Shown here: piece by piece, positions 1 to 8,430 of the stretch
How the letters are laid out: the number at the start of each line of letters is the position of its first letter
Numbering within the stretch: the first letter of the stretch is position 1
Source of the DNA: CAWJLE01 sp963843645
GTDB lineage: Bacteria; Chloroflexota; Anaerolineae; DAOTYC01
Direction: 5' to 3'
NCBI GenBank assembly: GCA_963843645.1
Contig: CAWJLE010000005.1
Location: 1,116,001 to 1,180,000 of the forward strand
DNA length: 64,000 nt
Notes under the pieces: model-generated
Databases searched by the model: none
Seen by the model: only the letters and a program-made list of their open reading frames with translations
Told to the model about the DNA's origin: nothing
Translations under genes and position numbers: made by a program

Positions 1-494
1 ATGCCGGGCAGGATAGCCAACGCCTGTGAGACGCCGATCAGCAAGGCGTCCAGCCACAACAGGTCCGGCAACTCCCGCCAGAGCTCGCTGAAGCGCTCGG
101 CGAGGGCCAGGATGATGCCGGTCAAGATCAACAGGGCCGCGACCGCCGCTGGGGACGAGAAGACGCTCTCGAAGAAGTCTTTCAGGAAGACACCGGCCAG
201 CGCGGCCGGAATTGTGCCCAGGATGATCCACCAGCCCAGCATGGCCGTGTAGGTCCGCTGACTGGGCTGGAACAACGCCGCTACCCAGGCCGTGATGATG
301 TCCCAGAGGTCGCGATAGAAGAAGAGGACCACTGCAATGAGGGTGCCCAGATGTAACGTCGTATCGAACACGAGGTCGGGAATGTTCCACCCCAGCCACC
401 AGGGTACGAGCACCAGGTGTGCTGAGCTGGACACCGGAGCGAACTCAGTTGCTCCCTGGACGATGCCGAGGATCAGGGCTTGAAAGATATTCAA
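1..494 (-). CDS. uppP: Undecaprenyl-diphosphatase UppP (BacA), 3' part missing
   Basis: Integral membrane phosphatase that recycles undecaprenyl diphosphate to the monophosphate carrier for peptidoglycan and surface glycans. The start is a TTG at 494 because it follows AAAGGAAGGGG at a good distance and opens directly into the family sequence. The signature QGATEFAPVSSSAH lies near residues 10-23, followed by hydrophobic helices and, at the window edge, the beginning of the second motif (QALAILPG). About 164 residues are visible of the usual 260-280, so the C-terminal part lies outside the window. It follows tgt on the same strand after 87 bases and may share its transcript. Identification is secure from the two motifs. 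Confidence 0.93.
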   Translation of the reverse strand, partial: MNIFQALILGIVQGATEFAPVSSSAHLVLVPWWLGWNIPDLVFDTTLHLGTLIAVVLFFYRDLWDIITAWVAALFQPSQRTYTAMLGWWIILGTIPAALAGVFLKDFFESVFSSPAAVAALLILTGIILALAERFSELWRELPDLLWLDALLIGVSQALAILPG

Positions 495-581
495 CGTAGT
501 CGTCCCCTTCCTTTGTTGAGCATCCACGTGCGATTGAGTGGGATCGCGCCGCCGCAGCCCGTGACCGAGCCCGACGCTCGC

Positions 582-1766
<1,185 letters not shown>

Positions 1767-1773
1767 GGTGTTT

Positions 1774-1802
1774 ATTATACCTTCATCGTATGTCGCGGAC
1801 AA
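1774..1802 (-). promoter_or_regulatory. Promoter of tgt, probably leaderless
   Basis: On the minus strand TTGTCC (1797-1802) and TATAAT (1774-1779) are separated by 17 bases. The tgt ATG begins seven bases past the -10 box, where transcription is expected to start. Confidence 0.7.
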
Positions 1803-1839
1803 ATCCCATTTTGTGGGTTTCCATAGCCTGTGTTACGAT

Positions 1840-1945
1840 AAGGGATGCGTAAAGCGTTATGCGTGATACGTCGAGCGTGATCCGTAATGCGTAATAAATA
1901 GCTTTGCCCGTCGCCATCGGGTATTACGTATCACGCTTGATGCCC
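1840..1945. repeat. Iterated GCGTGATNCGTAATGCG intergenic repeat, inverted arms
   Basis: The left arm (about 1845-1892) is a run of short degenerate iterations such as GCGTGATACGT and GCGTGATCCGTAATGCG. The right arm (about 1920-1945) carries the same motif inverted (TATTACGTATCACGCTTG). A related copy lies at 21905-22002. It sits between the tgt promoter and the Nudix gene and has no coding potential of its own. Confidence 0.6.
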
Positions 1946-1963
1946 TTCGCATCGGGAGCGTTC

Positions 1964-2605
1964 ATGATCGAGCCGGATCGATTTGAGTCTTTCTGCGCGG
2001 CGCTGGCCGATGCCTTGCATGGCGATCTACCTGGGCCGGCCGCGCAGCAATTGATGTCCACCGTGCCTCGGAGGTCGCTCGACGGCCGGATGTTGCGGCG
2101 GGGTGCGGTCCTGCTGCTGCTGTACAGCACGGCCGACGGCATTTATCTGCCACTAACCCGGCGCGATCCCCACCTGGCCCACCATGGCGGGCAGATCTCG
2201 CTGCCGGGCGGAGGCTGGGAGCTGGCCGACGCCTCGCTGACGGAAACGGCCCTGCGCGAGGCGCACGAGGAGCTCGGCGTCGATCCGGCGCGTGTCCGTG
2301 TCCTTGGTGCTTTGACACCTCTCAACATCCCGGTCAGCTCGAACCAGATCTTTCCCTTCCTCGCCTGTCACGAGGGCCGGCCCGATTTCCGCGCCGAGCC
2401 CACCGAAGTAGCGGAGATCATCGAAACGCCCGTCCGGCTGCTGCTGCGGCCGGACATCCGCGCCGAGAAAACTCGCCTGCGTGACGACAAGCCGGTTCGT
2501 ACACCGTATTATCAGGTGGGCCCGCACGAGGTGTGGGGCGCCACCGCCATGATCCTCAGCGAATTCCTGGCTCTCGTCGGCCCACTCGTCGCTCTCCTGC
2601 CCTAG
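1964..2605 (+). CDS. Nudix hydrolase, CoA pyrophosphatase-like
   Basis: A 213-residue Nudix protein. The segment HLAHHGGQISLPGG just before the Nudix box is typical of the NudL/NUDT7 CoA-diphosphatase group (UPF0035), and the box continues with the catalytic helix ALREAHEELGVD. Family knowledge suggests cleavage of coenzyme A or its thioesters to phosphopantetheine and 3',5'-ADP; substrate choice is not provable from sequence. The ORF opens upstream at 1904, but ATG 1964 has a GGGAG five bases before it and the extra residues are unlike the family and come from the upstream repeat. The gene converges on the thioesterase gene. Confidence 0.85.
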   Translation: MIEPDRFESFCAALADALHGDLPGPAAQQLMSTVPRRSLDGRMLRRGAVLLLLYSTADGIYLPLTRRDPHLAHHGGQISLPGGGWELADASLTETALREAHEELGVDPARVRVLGALTPLNIPVSSNQIFPFLACHEGRPDFRAEPTEVAEIIETPVRLLLRPDIRAEKTRLRDDKPVRTPYYQVGPHEVWGATAMILSEFLALVGPLVALLP

Positions 2606-2633
2606 CCCGTCCGTTCTTCTCGGACCGGGCTCT
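2604..2633 (+). terminator. Hairpin after the Nudix gene
   Basis: AGCCCGTCCG and CGGACCGGGCT pair around a seven-base loop with one bulged base, starting at the Nudix stop codon and followed by a short T-rich stretch. It lies between two convergent genes. Confidence 0.5.
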
Positions 2634-2660
2634 TCACGATCTCGGAATTCTGGCCGTGAC

Positions 2661-3488
2661 TCAGCCGTCCTCAGCCTGACCGGTCTCTAACCGGCAGCGC
2701 GAGCGTGCTCGAATGACCATCGCCCCGTCCGCCCCCTGGGTGCTGACTTCGTGGGCCCAGACGCCGCACGGCCCGTCCTGACCCAGCCGGCGGCAGCAGA
2801 CGTTCAGACGGTCGCCCGTTCGCGCTGGGTGCAGATACTCGACATCCAGTCGCTCGGGCCGGACGTTGGATCCGACGCTCTCGGCCAGATTCTCGAACAG
2901 CCACACCAGGTATTGGGCATTGTTCACGTGCCCCATCGTATCTACCTCGTGTCGCTGCACGGTGTGCGTCGATATGTAATCACGGGCTGCCGGGTTGGCC
3001 TCAATGGGTGCGGCCACGAAGTCTTTCGTGACGGTGAGCGCGGCGTGCGGCTGGACCGGAAATGCAGTCAACATCTCGTTCGGAATGCGTGTCGGCTGCC
3101 CGCTGGCGAGATCGACGAACGCCCATTCCGCCTGTGCTCCGAAGATCACCTGCCCACTCTCCTGCCGCCGGATCAGGTACTGGCGATTGCAGCGCAGGCG
3201 GCGAAACTCCGATATCCACGTGGTGGCCGCCAATCGCTCGCCGTATTCGGCCCCTGCTCGCCATTCGATCCAAAAGCGGCGCACCCACCAGAAGGCACCC
3301 ATTGCCTCGTAGCGCGCCAGCGGGAAGCCGCAGTGAGCCGAGGCCAGCACCCCAAGCTCTTGCAGCCAGTTGAGGTAGACTTCGGCTCGGACCCGGCCCG
3401 CACTGTCCAACTCGTAGTGCCTGACCTGCAAGGGCCACGTATACTCTCCGCCGGCCGCGAGGGGCGTATTGTTTGCCTGTGATGCCAC
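2661..3488 (-). CDS. Acyl-ACP thioesterase family, double hotdog fold
   Basis: A 275-residue protein with two hotdog domains, the layout of FatA/PF01643 acyl-ACP thioesterases. The N-terminal half begins with a beta-hotdog pattern (LQVRHYELDSAGRVRAEVYL) and the C-terminal half has the active-site-type segment HxVNNAQYLxW near residue 190. Family role is release of fatty acids from acyl carrier protein in the cytoplasm. The start is GTG 3488, preceded by AAAGGGG at eight bases. It may be transcribed alone, since a terminator of the rubrerythrin gene lies just upstream. The exact chain-length specificity cannot be read from sequence. Confidence 0.85.
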   Translation of the reverse strand: MASQANNTPLAAGGEYTWPLQVRHYELDSAGRVRAEVYLNWLQELGVLASAHCGFPLARYEAMGAFWWVRRFWIEWRAGAEYGERLAATTWISEFRRLRCNRQYLIRRQESGQVIFGAQAEWAFVDLASGQPTRIPNEMLTAFPVQPHAALTVTKDFVAAPIEANPAARDYISTHTVQRHEVDTMGHVNNAQYLVWLFENLAESVGSNVRPERLDVEYLHPARTGDRLNVCCRRLGQDGPCGVWAHEVSTQGADGAMVIRARSRCRLETGQAEDG

Positions 3489-3524
3489 GTTGTCACCCCT
3501 TTGCCCTGTCGGTTTCGAATCCGC

Positions 3525-3563
3525 AAAAAAAGAAACCCGTTCTCCGATTAGGGAAACGGGTTT
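3525..3563 (-). terminator. Intrinsic terminator of the rubrerythrin gene
   Basis: On the minus strand a 10-bp stem (GAAACCCGTT with AACGGGTTTC) is followed by seven T residues, 19 bases after the rubrerythrin stop. Nearly the same stem is used at 8315-8345. Confidence 0.9.
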
Positions 3564-3581
3564 CGAGGGCTGAAGTTACGA

Positions 3582-4085
3582 CTAGAACGAGACGAATTTG
3601 TCCGCCTTGGAGGCGCAGATCGGGCACTTGTCCGGAGCGTCGCCTTCGACCGTGTGGCCGCAAACGCTGCAGATGGAGAACTTGCCTACGCTAATGTCCT
3701 TCTTGGCCTCGGCAGTCGGCACCGTCTCGCGGTACATGTCCTTGTGGATCTTTTCGGCCTCGAACGCGTACCGGATTGACAGACTGGCGCCCTTCTCGTC
3801 TTCCAGCTTGGCGACGGCGGCGTAGGCCGGGTACATCGAGTCGATCTCGAACGTTTCACCGCCGAGCGCCGACACCACGTTTTCAGCGGTTGTGCCGATG
3901 CCGGACAGCTGACGCAGGTGGTTGGTTGCGTGCACCTGCTCGGCATACGCGACGGCCTTGAACATCCGGGCGATGTTCGGCAAGCCGTCTTCCTCAGCCT
4001 TGGCCGCAAACGCCAGGTACTTCATGTGCGCCTGGCTCTCGCCGGCGAATGCCGCCCACAGATTGGCTTCGGTCATTTTCTTCAT
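3582..4085 (-). CDS. Rubrerythrin
   Basis: A 167-residue non-haem iron protein that reduces hydrogen peroxide in anaerobic or microaerophilic bacteria. The N-terminal ferritin-like four-helix domain carries the diiron ligands in FAGESQAHMKY and in the later helix EAEKIHKDMY. The C-terminal rubredoxin-like domain has two CxxC knuckles (ICSVCGH and CPICAS). The ORF is open to 4124, but ATG 4085 follows AGGAGGAAATACCT, an excellent ribosome site. It has its own terminator. Together with the flavodiiron protein at 24308 it points to defence against oxygen and peroxide. Confidence 0.95.
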   Translation of the reverse strand: MKKMTEANLWAAFAGESQAHMKYLAFAAKAEEDGLPNIARMFKAVAYAEQVHATNHLRQLSGIGTTAENVVSALGGETFEIDSMYPAYAAVAKLEDEKGASLSIRYAFEAEKIHKDMYRETVPTAEAKKDISVGKFSICSVCGHTVEGDAPDKCPICASKADKFVSF

Positions 4086-4217
4086 AGGTATTTCCTCCTG
4101 TGTTGATACTACATGAACGATCAATTGACGGGTTGCGGTGCAAACCAGATGTCCGAAGTTGCCCAGACTCCCAGCACGGTGGACGACGACGAGTTGCCTG
4201 GCCCCGTCGAGAGTCCG

Positions 4218-5501
4218 CTATGCTCCTACCTGCGGCACGGTAGAGGCGCCATGCGGCATGACCGCGACGACGGCCTCCACGCCGTCCTTGCGCAGGGCCG
4301 CGTTCAGAGCCGCCTGGGCGTTTGGATAGGGCTGAAAATGCATTTGGCGGGCCAGGTCGGCCTCGAACGCGGATACCAGGTAGACGTCAGCCTGTTTCTG
4401 CGCGAGGGCGATCGCGGCCGCCTTGTGTCCACCCAGGACGAACTTGTCGCGAATCCGCTGGACGAGCTGATCCGGTGTCAGCCCCTCGGTCATCCACTTG
4501 CCGAACAGGGCGTGGCCGAGACCATCCCGGCATTCCGCAACCAACACGATCGTGCCGCCCGCGCGAACGGCCAACCGGGCGTTGTCCAACGCCTTCTGCG
4601 ACTGGTACAGGTCGATGTCCTTCGGGAAGCCCCCGGCGCTGACGACCACTACGTCCGCCGGTCGGGCCAGCGGCACGAGGTTCAGCCGATTGAGCATCTG
4701 CCGCCCCACTGCGTGGGCCTTTACCGGGTGGCCTGCCACGGCGGAGACGACGTTGAAGTCGGCATCCAGGACGACGTTCAGAATAAAGTTGATGTTCACG
4801 AGCGCGCCCGCTTCTTCGATGTCCTGCCGAACCGGATTGTCGTCGTACCGGCCGGCTACCGCGTTGGGCTCGACCATGTGCGCGTGATTGGCCTCTATGG
4901 TCTTAACGGACGCGACCCCGGGAATGGCCGCCTTCACCCCGCCGCTGTAACCGACGAAGTAGTGGAACTCCAGGCTACCCAAGGCGATCTTCAGGTCCGC
5001 CGTGGCGACCGGTTGGAAGACCTCTACCGGCGTGCCGCGGCGGGTGGTGCCGAGCGAAACCACCTGAGTCGGGTCCGAGTCGATGCAACGGAACTCGCGA
5101 TAGACCTCCGGTCCGACCAGCGTACGCATCTCATCTTCGGTATGGCGGCGATGGCTGCCAAGGCCGAAGATGATGGTGATGTCGTCGTGGTGGACGCCTG
5201 CACAACTCAGCTCCTCTAAAACGAACGGCAGCAGCTTCGCCGTCGGACAGGGCCGGGTAATGTCGCTCACCAGGATCACCGTGCGCATCCCAGGGCGTGC
5301 AATTTCGCACAACCGTTGGCTGCCAATCGGGTTGGCCAACGCCTCCCGCACGGTTGCGTCCACGTTGATCTCGCATTCGCAGGACGCGGGCTCCAGGGTC
5401 ACGACCTCTCGGGCGAGGTTCGGGGCGATGACCACTTCCTGGCGGGTGTGCCCGTAGGCGAGTTCAAACCGCCGGGCGGAAGTTGGTGTATTCTCGTTCA
5501 T
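4218..5501 (-). CDS. LarA-like nickel-pincer racemase
   Basis: A 427-residue member of the lactate racemase LarA family, which uses a nickel-pincer nucleotide cofactor to racemise or epimerise 2-hydroxyacids. His117 (GSHRRHT), His180 (LEFHYFVGYSGG) and Lys190 (SGGVK) occupy the places of the two catalytic histidines and the cofactor-bearing lysine of the Lactobacillus enzyme with the same 10-residue spacing between the last two. The cofactor-making genes larB, larC and larE are not in the window. Substrate is unknown since many LarA homologues act on other 2-hydroxyacids. It has its own strong promoter. Confidence 0.85.
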   Translation of the reverse strand: MNENTPTSARRFELAYGHTRQEVVIAPNLAREVVTLEPASCECEINVDATVREALANPIGSQRLCEIARPGMRTVILVSDITRPCPTAKLLPFVLEELSCAGVHHDDITIIFGLGSHRRHTEDEMRTLVGPEVYREFRCIDSDPTQVVSLGTTRRGTPVEVFQPVATADLKIALGSLEFHYFVGYSGGVKAAIPGVASVKTIEANHAHMVEPNAVAGRYDDNPVRQDIEEAGALVNINFILNVVLDADFNVVSAVAGHPVKAHAVGRQMLNRLNLVPLARPADVVVVSAGGFPKDIDLYQSQKALDNARLAVRAGGTIVLVAECRDGLGHALFGKWMTEGLTPDQLVQRIRDKFVLGGHKAAAIALAQKQADVYLVSAFEADLARQMHFQPYPNAQAALNAALRKDGVEAVVAVMPHGASTVPQVGA

Positions 5502-5578
5502 CTCGCTCCCTCAAATGGTAATGGTGGCCAACTTTGGATTGTCGCGCCCGGGGAGGGTGCGGCTGACCACCAGCGTTG

Positions 5579-5608
5579 ATTCTACCATAGACCGTTTCTT
5601 CTTGTCAA
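5579..5608 (-). promoter_or_regulatory. Promoter of the larA-like gene
   Basis: Minus-strand TTGACA (5603-5608) and TAGAAT (5579-5584) with an 18-base spacer, about 70 bases before the start codon. Confidence 0.8.
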
Positions 5609-5685
5609 AATCGGCAACAATTCAATAATGACTACTAATAAGCGGCTAGGCTTCCCCGGACGCATTCTAATTGAGGCATCTGCGC

Positions 5686-5714
5686 TTGTAATTGAACAGT
5701 GCTTATGGTATAAT
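5686..5714 (+). promoter_or_regulatory. Promoter of the small membrane protein gene
   Basis: TTGTAA (5686-5691), 17 bases, TATAAT (5709-5714). The predicted leader is about 95 bases long before ATG 5817. It is divergent from the larA-like promoter. Confidence 0.7.
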
Positions 5715-5816
5715 AGTTTTGCTTCCGGGGGCGTCCCCTGCCCGTCGCAGGAAACCGGATGCGTTGCCAGTCGGCTTCCACCATCAGCAACATTCATCAT
5801 GGCGAGGAGGGGATCA

Positions 5817-6074
5817 ATGACAGAGCTTTCTTTTGGTGATGGATTTCGGTTTGGCTGCGGCTTTATCGCGGCTGGCGTGGTCTTCTACATCATTCTGGCC
5901 ATCATCTCGGTGATTGTCGTCTTGCTGCTCGGGGTTCTCGGCGGGGGAGTGCTGAATAACCTGCCCGGGTTCTTGCCGAGATCTTCCAGTATGCTGCTCA
6001 TGGCGCCTGGGCTGACTGGTCTGATCCTCACCAGCCCTGTCACGTCCGAGAGGACGTGGCCCATTCCGAAATGA
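5817..6074 (+). CDS. Small single-helix membrane protein, unknown function
   Basis: An 85-residue protein beginning MTELSFGDGFRFGCGF, followed by one long hydrophobic helix rich in I, V and L (about residues 18-45) and a polar tail. ATG 5817 is chosen because GGAGGGG precedes it at four bases; the same frame is open back to 5628 but that region holds the promoter. No family is recognised. The gene stands alone between divergent larA and convergent pdtaR and is followed at once by a perfect palindrome that can act as terminator. Confidence 0.65.
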   Translation: MTELSFGDGFRFGCGFIAAGVVFYIILAIISVIVVLLLGVLGGGVLNNLPGFLPRSSSMLLMAPGLTGLILTSPVTSERTWPIPK

Positions 6075-6075
6075 A

Positions 6076-6103
6076 AATCGCCCCGAGGATCCTCGGGGCG
6101 ATT
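6076..6103. terminator. 28-base perfect palindrome
   Basis: AATCGCCCCGAGGA followed by its exact reverse complement, two bases after the small membrane gene and 69 before the end of the convergent pdtaR. GC-rich and bidirectional; no U-tract, so terminator function is inferred from position. Confidence 0.6.
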
Positions 6104-6172
6104 CCACATGCGATTCGGTTTCTCCCGACTTCCGCCACTCTGCCCGCTGGGGCATCGTGCCGGAAGTTCTTT

Positions 6173-6757
6173 TTATTGCTCGCCGGCCTGGTGGGCCAGA
6201 ATGATCGCCTCGGCCACTTCTTTCATGGGCCGGCGTGTGTTCATACTCATCTTCTGGATTTTGCGGAAGGCTTCCGCTTCTTTCAAACCCTGGGAGTCCA
6301 TCAGGATGCCCTTAGCCCGGTCGACGACCTTGCGCGTTTCCAGCGCTTCTTGCAGGCTACCGACTTCCTGCTCCATCGTGCGGAACTCGGCGAAGCGAGC
6401 CAGCGCGACCTCGATGGCCGGACCCAGATCCGACTCGCGGAAGGGCTTGACGATGTAGCCGGCCACGCCGGCTTCCGCCGCGCGGTCGACCAGATCGCGT
6501 TGACTGAACGCGGTGAGCAGAAGCACCGGTGACACACGCTCTTCAGTCAGGACCTTAGCGGCTTCAATGCCATCCATGTCAGGCATTTTGATGTCCATAA
6601 TGACGATGTCCGGCTTCAACTCTCGCGCCAGGTTCACGGCGCTGCGCCCGTCACCCACTTCGCCGACGACCAGGTAACCGAGGTTGGTCAGCATTTCCCT
6701 GAGGTCCATGCGGATGATCGACTCATCGTCTGCAATGATTACTCTCGTTCGCTCCAA
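6173..6757 (-). CDS. pdtaR: PdtaR-like response regulator with ANTAR output
   Basis: A 194-residue receiver plus RNA-binding regulator. The receiver (1-120) has the acidic pair Asp10/Asp11, phospho-acceptor Asp55 in DIVIMDIKMPDMDG, Thr in LLTAF and Lys in YIVKPF. Residues about 128-189 form an ANTAR domain (VVDRAKGILM ... AFRKIQKMSMNTRRPMKEVA), which in relatives binds paired hexaloops in nascent RNA to prevent termination. The start is TTG 6757 with AGGAGGAGGG inside the end of pdtaS; only two bases separate the genes, so the kinase and regulator are translationally linked. Targets in this genome are unknown. Confidence 0.92.
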   Translation of the reverse strand: MERTRVIIADDESIIRMDLREMLTNLGYLVVGEVGDGRSAVNLARELKPDIVIMDIKMPDMDGIEAAKVLTEERVSPVLLLTAFSQRDLVDRAAEAGVAGYIVKPFRESDLGPAIEVALARFAEFRTMEQEVGSLQEALETRKVVDRAKGILMDSQGLKEAEAFRKIQKMSMNTRRPMKEVAEAIILAHQAGEQ

Positions 6758-6759
6758 GG

Positions 6760-8259
6760 TTAAGTCCCTCCTCCTATTGCAGTTTTCGGGAATACCACAA
6801 TGGCCGCCGTGCCGCCGCCGGAGTCTTTAAGTTCGAATCTACCCTTCAAGTCGTCGGTTGCCAACGTTTGGACGATGCGAAGGCCCAGGCTGATATCGTG
6901 ACCCAGGTCGAAATTGACCGGCAGGCCGCCGCCATCGTCGACGACCTGAATGCTGACCGAGTCCCCATGATCGACCAGGTTCACGGCGATGGTGCCGCTG
7001 GTCTTGTGCTCGAAGGCGTGTTCGAGTGCATTCTGGATGAGCTCGTTCACCAGCAGAGCGCAGGCCGTCGTTTGCTGCGGCGGCAGGTAGATCGACGGCC
7101 CGTTCAGCTCCAGGTGGATCGTCTTGTCCGGGTCCAGCAGCCCTTGCTGGACTTGACCGATGATGCGCGCGCTGACGTCACGAATGTTGATGAAATTCGC
7201 CTCGCGGCGCGACAGGAATTCGTGCACAACTGCCACACTGAGGATACGGTTGATGCTCTCCTGCAGCACCTGCTCGGCTTCTTCCGAGCTCACGCGCCGC
7301 GCCTGCAGACGCAGCAGCGCCGCGATGGTCTGCAGGTTGTTCTTGACCCGATGGTGAATCTCCTGGATCATGGTCGACTTAATGTTCATTTCCTGCTCGC
7401 GCAAGCGCTCGTCCGTCTGGTCGTGGACGGTCATGATCACGCCTACCAGCCGCGGACGCTCGCCGCCGAACGGCAGCAGTGTCTTCAGCTTGAGCTCGAA
7501 CGGAGCGTGGGGGCTCGTCGCCAGCAGAGGGATACCCTTCTTGATCCAGATGCGCTGCTGCTCCTGCACCTCTTCTTCAATGCAGCGGCGCTCTGCCAGT
7601 ACGCGCACGAGGAAAGCGTCATCATCCGTTTCCAGCGTCGAGATGCGCTCTCCCACCAGCTCACCCATATAGCCCAGCTTGCGGTACAGGTTCGTCGCCA
7701 CGCCGCTGATGTAGGTCAGACGGCGTTGAGCGTCCACGACCAGCGCGCCGTCGTGCTCGCCGAAAGGAGCCAGATCTTCGGCGCCTTGCAGCCAACCCTC
7801 CAGCAGCATGTACTGCAAGAGCCGCACTGCCTGCTGAAACGGTTGGCGGCGACGCAGGTGCCGCTCGCGTTCGATCAGGTTTGTCTCAATACTCAGGGCG
7901 CCGATGACGGTCTGGTCGTTCGCTCCGAAAATGGGATGAACTTCCTGCACAACCGGCGCCCCGCGGGGAATCAGCGTCATGTCACCGCGTGTGTAGTGGC
8001 CACGAGTCAGTGCCCGCCAGACGACCGGCTTGTCCGTTGCGGATGCCCGTCGGCCGAGCCACGTTTCGGAGTACACCGGCGAAACAGAGTGCGGTTGGGC
8101 CTGGGCCACAGCCACGGCCTCATTGTCCGTGACGCGACAGTACACAAACAAATCGGCGCGGCTGAGATCCGCCACAATTGGCATTCCCAGCTCTATTTTA
8201 CGCAGCTTAGCAAGATCCTGCTCGGTTATTCCAACACACGCATTGACCGCATCGTCCAT
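6760..8259 (-). CDS. pdtaS: PdtaS-like sensor histidine kinase
   Basis: A 499-residue cytoplasmic kinase without membrane segments. The N-terminal 140 residues match the GAF-like sensor of PdtaS-type kinases, followed by a PAS-like region (about 165-285), then a HisKA_2 dimerisation helix with the phospho-acceptor in QEIHHRVKNNLQ (His302 or His303) and a HATPase domain with N box LVNELIQNALEHAF and G box VDDGGGLP. In this family the kinase phosphorylates the ANTAR regulator encoded next to it. What the GAF and PAS domains sense cannot be told from sequence. Confidence 0.93.
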   Translation of the reverse strand: MDDAVNACVGITEQDLAKLRKIELGMPIVADLSRADLFVYCRVTDNEAVAVAQAQPHSVSPVYSETWLGRRASATDKPVVWRALTRGHYTRGDMTLIPRGAPVVQEVHPIFGANDQTVIGALSIETNLIERERHLRRRQPFQQAVRLLQYMLLEGWLQGAEDLAPFGEHDGALVVDAQRRLTYISGVATNLYRKLGYMGELVGERISTLETDDDAFLVRVLAERRCIEEEVQEQQRIWIKKGIPLLATSPHAPFELKLKTLLPFGGERPRLVGVIMTVHDQTDERLREQEMNIKSTMIQEIHHRVKNNLQTIAALLRLQARRVSSEEAEQVLQESINRILSVAVVHEFLSRREANFINIRDVSARIIGQVQQGLLDPDKTIHLELNGPSIYLPPQQTTACALLVNELIQNALEHAFEHKTSGTIAVNLVDHGDSVSIQVVDDGGGLPVNFDLGHDISLGLRIVQTLATDDLKGRFELKDSGGGTAAIVVFPKTAIGGGT

Positions 8260-8302
8260 CGATGGAGCGCTGCCTCTGTAATCATGAAATTAGTTGCAAG
8301 CG

Positions 8303-8345
8303 ATTATACTACAAGAAACCCGTTTTCCACAAGAAAACGGGTTTC
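8303..8345 (-). promoter_or_regulatory. pdtaS promoter overlapping the rpoD terminator
   Basis: On the minus strand a perfect 13-bp stem (8315-8327 with 8333-8345, five-base loop) follows rpoD and is succeeded by TTTCTTGTAGTATAATCG. The TATAAT (8303-8308) is a good -10, with TTGTGG (8327-8332) at 18 bases lying in the terminator loop as a weak -35. Confidence 0.6.
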
Positions 8346-8430
8346 CACACTGTATGGGTGGCGACCATAGCTGTTGAGACTTGTGTCGACGGCCAAAGTC
8401 GCCACCCAGATGATGCAGATTGAGCAGCGT

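Noticed and set aside
6868..8370. 500-residue frame on the plus strand opposite pdtaS
   Set aside because: Antisense shadow in a GC-rich gene; the minus frame has full kinase motifs.
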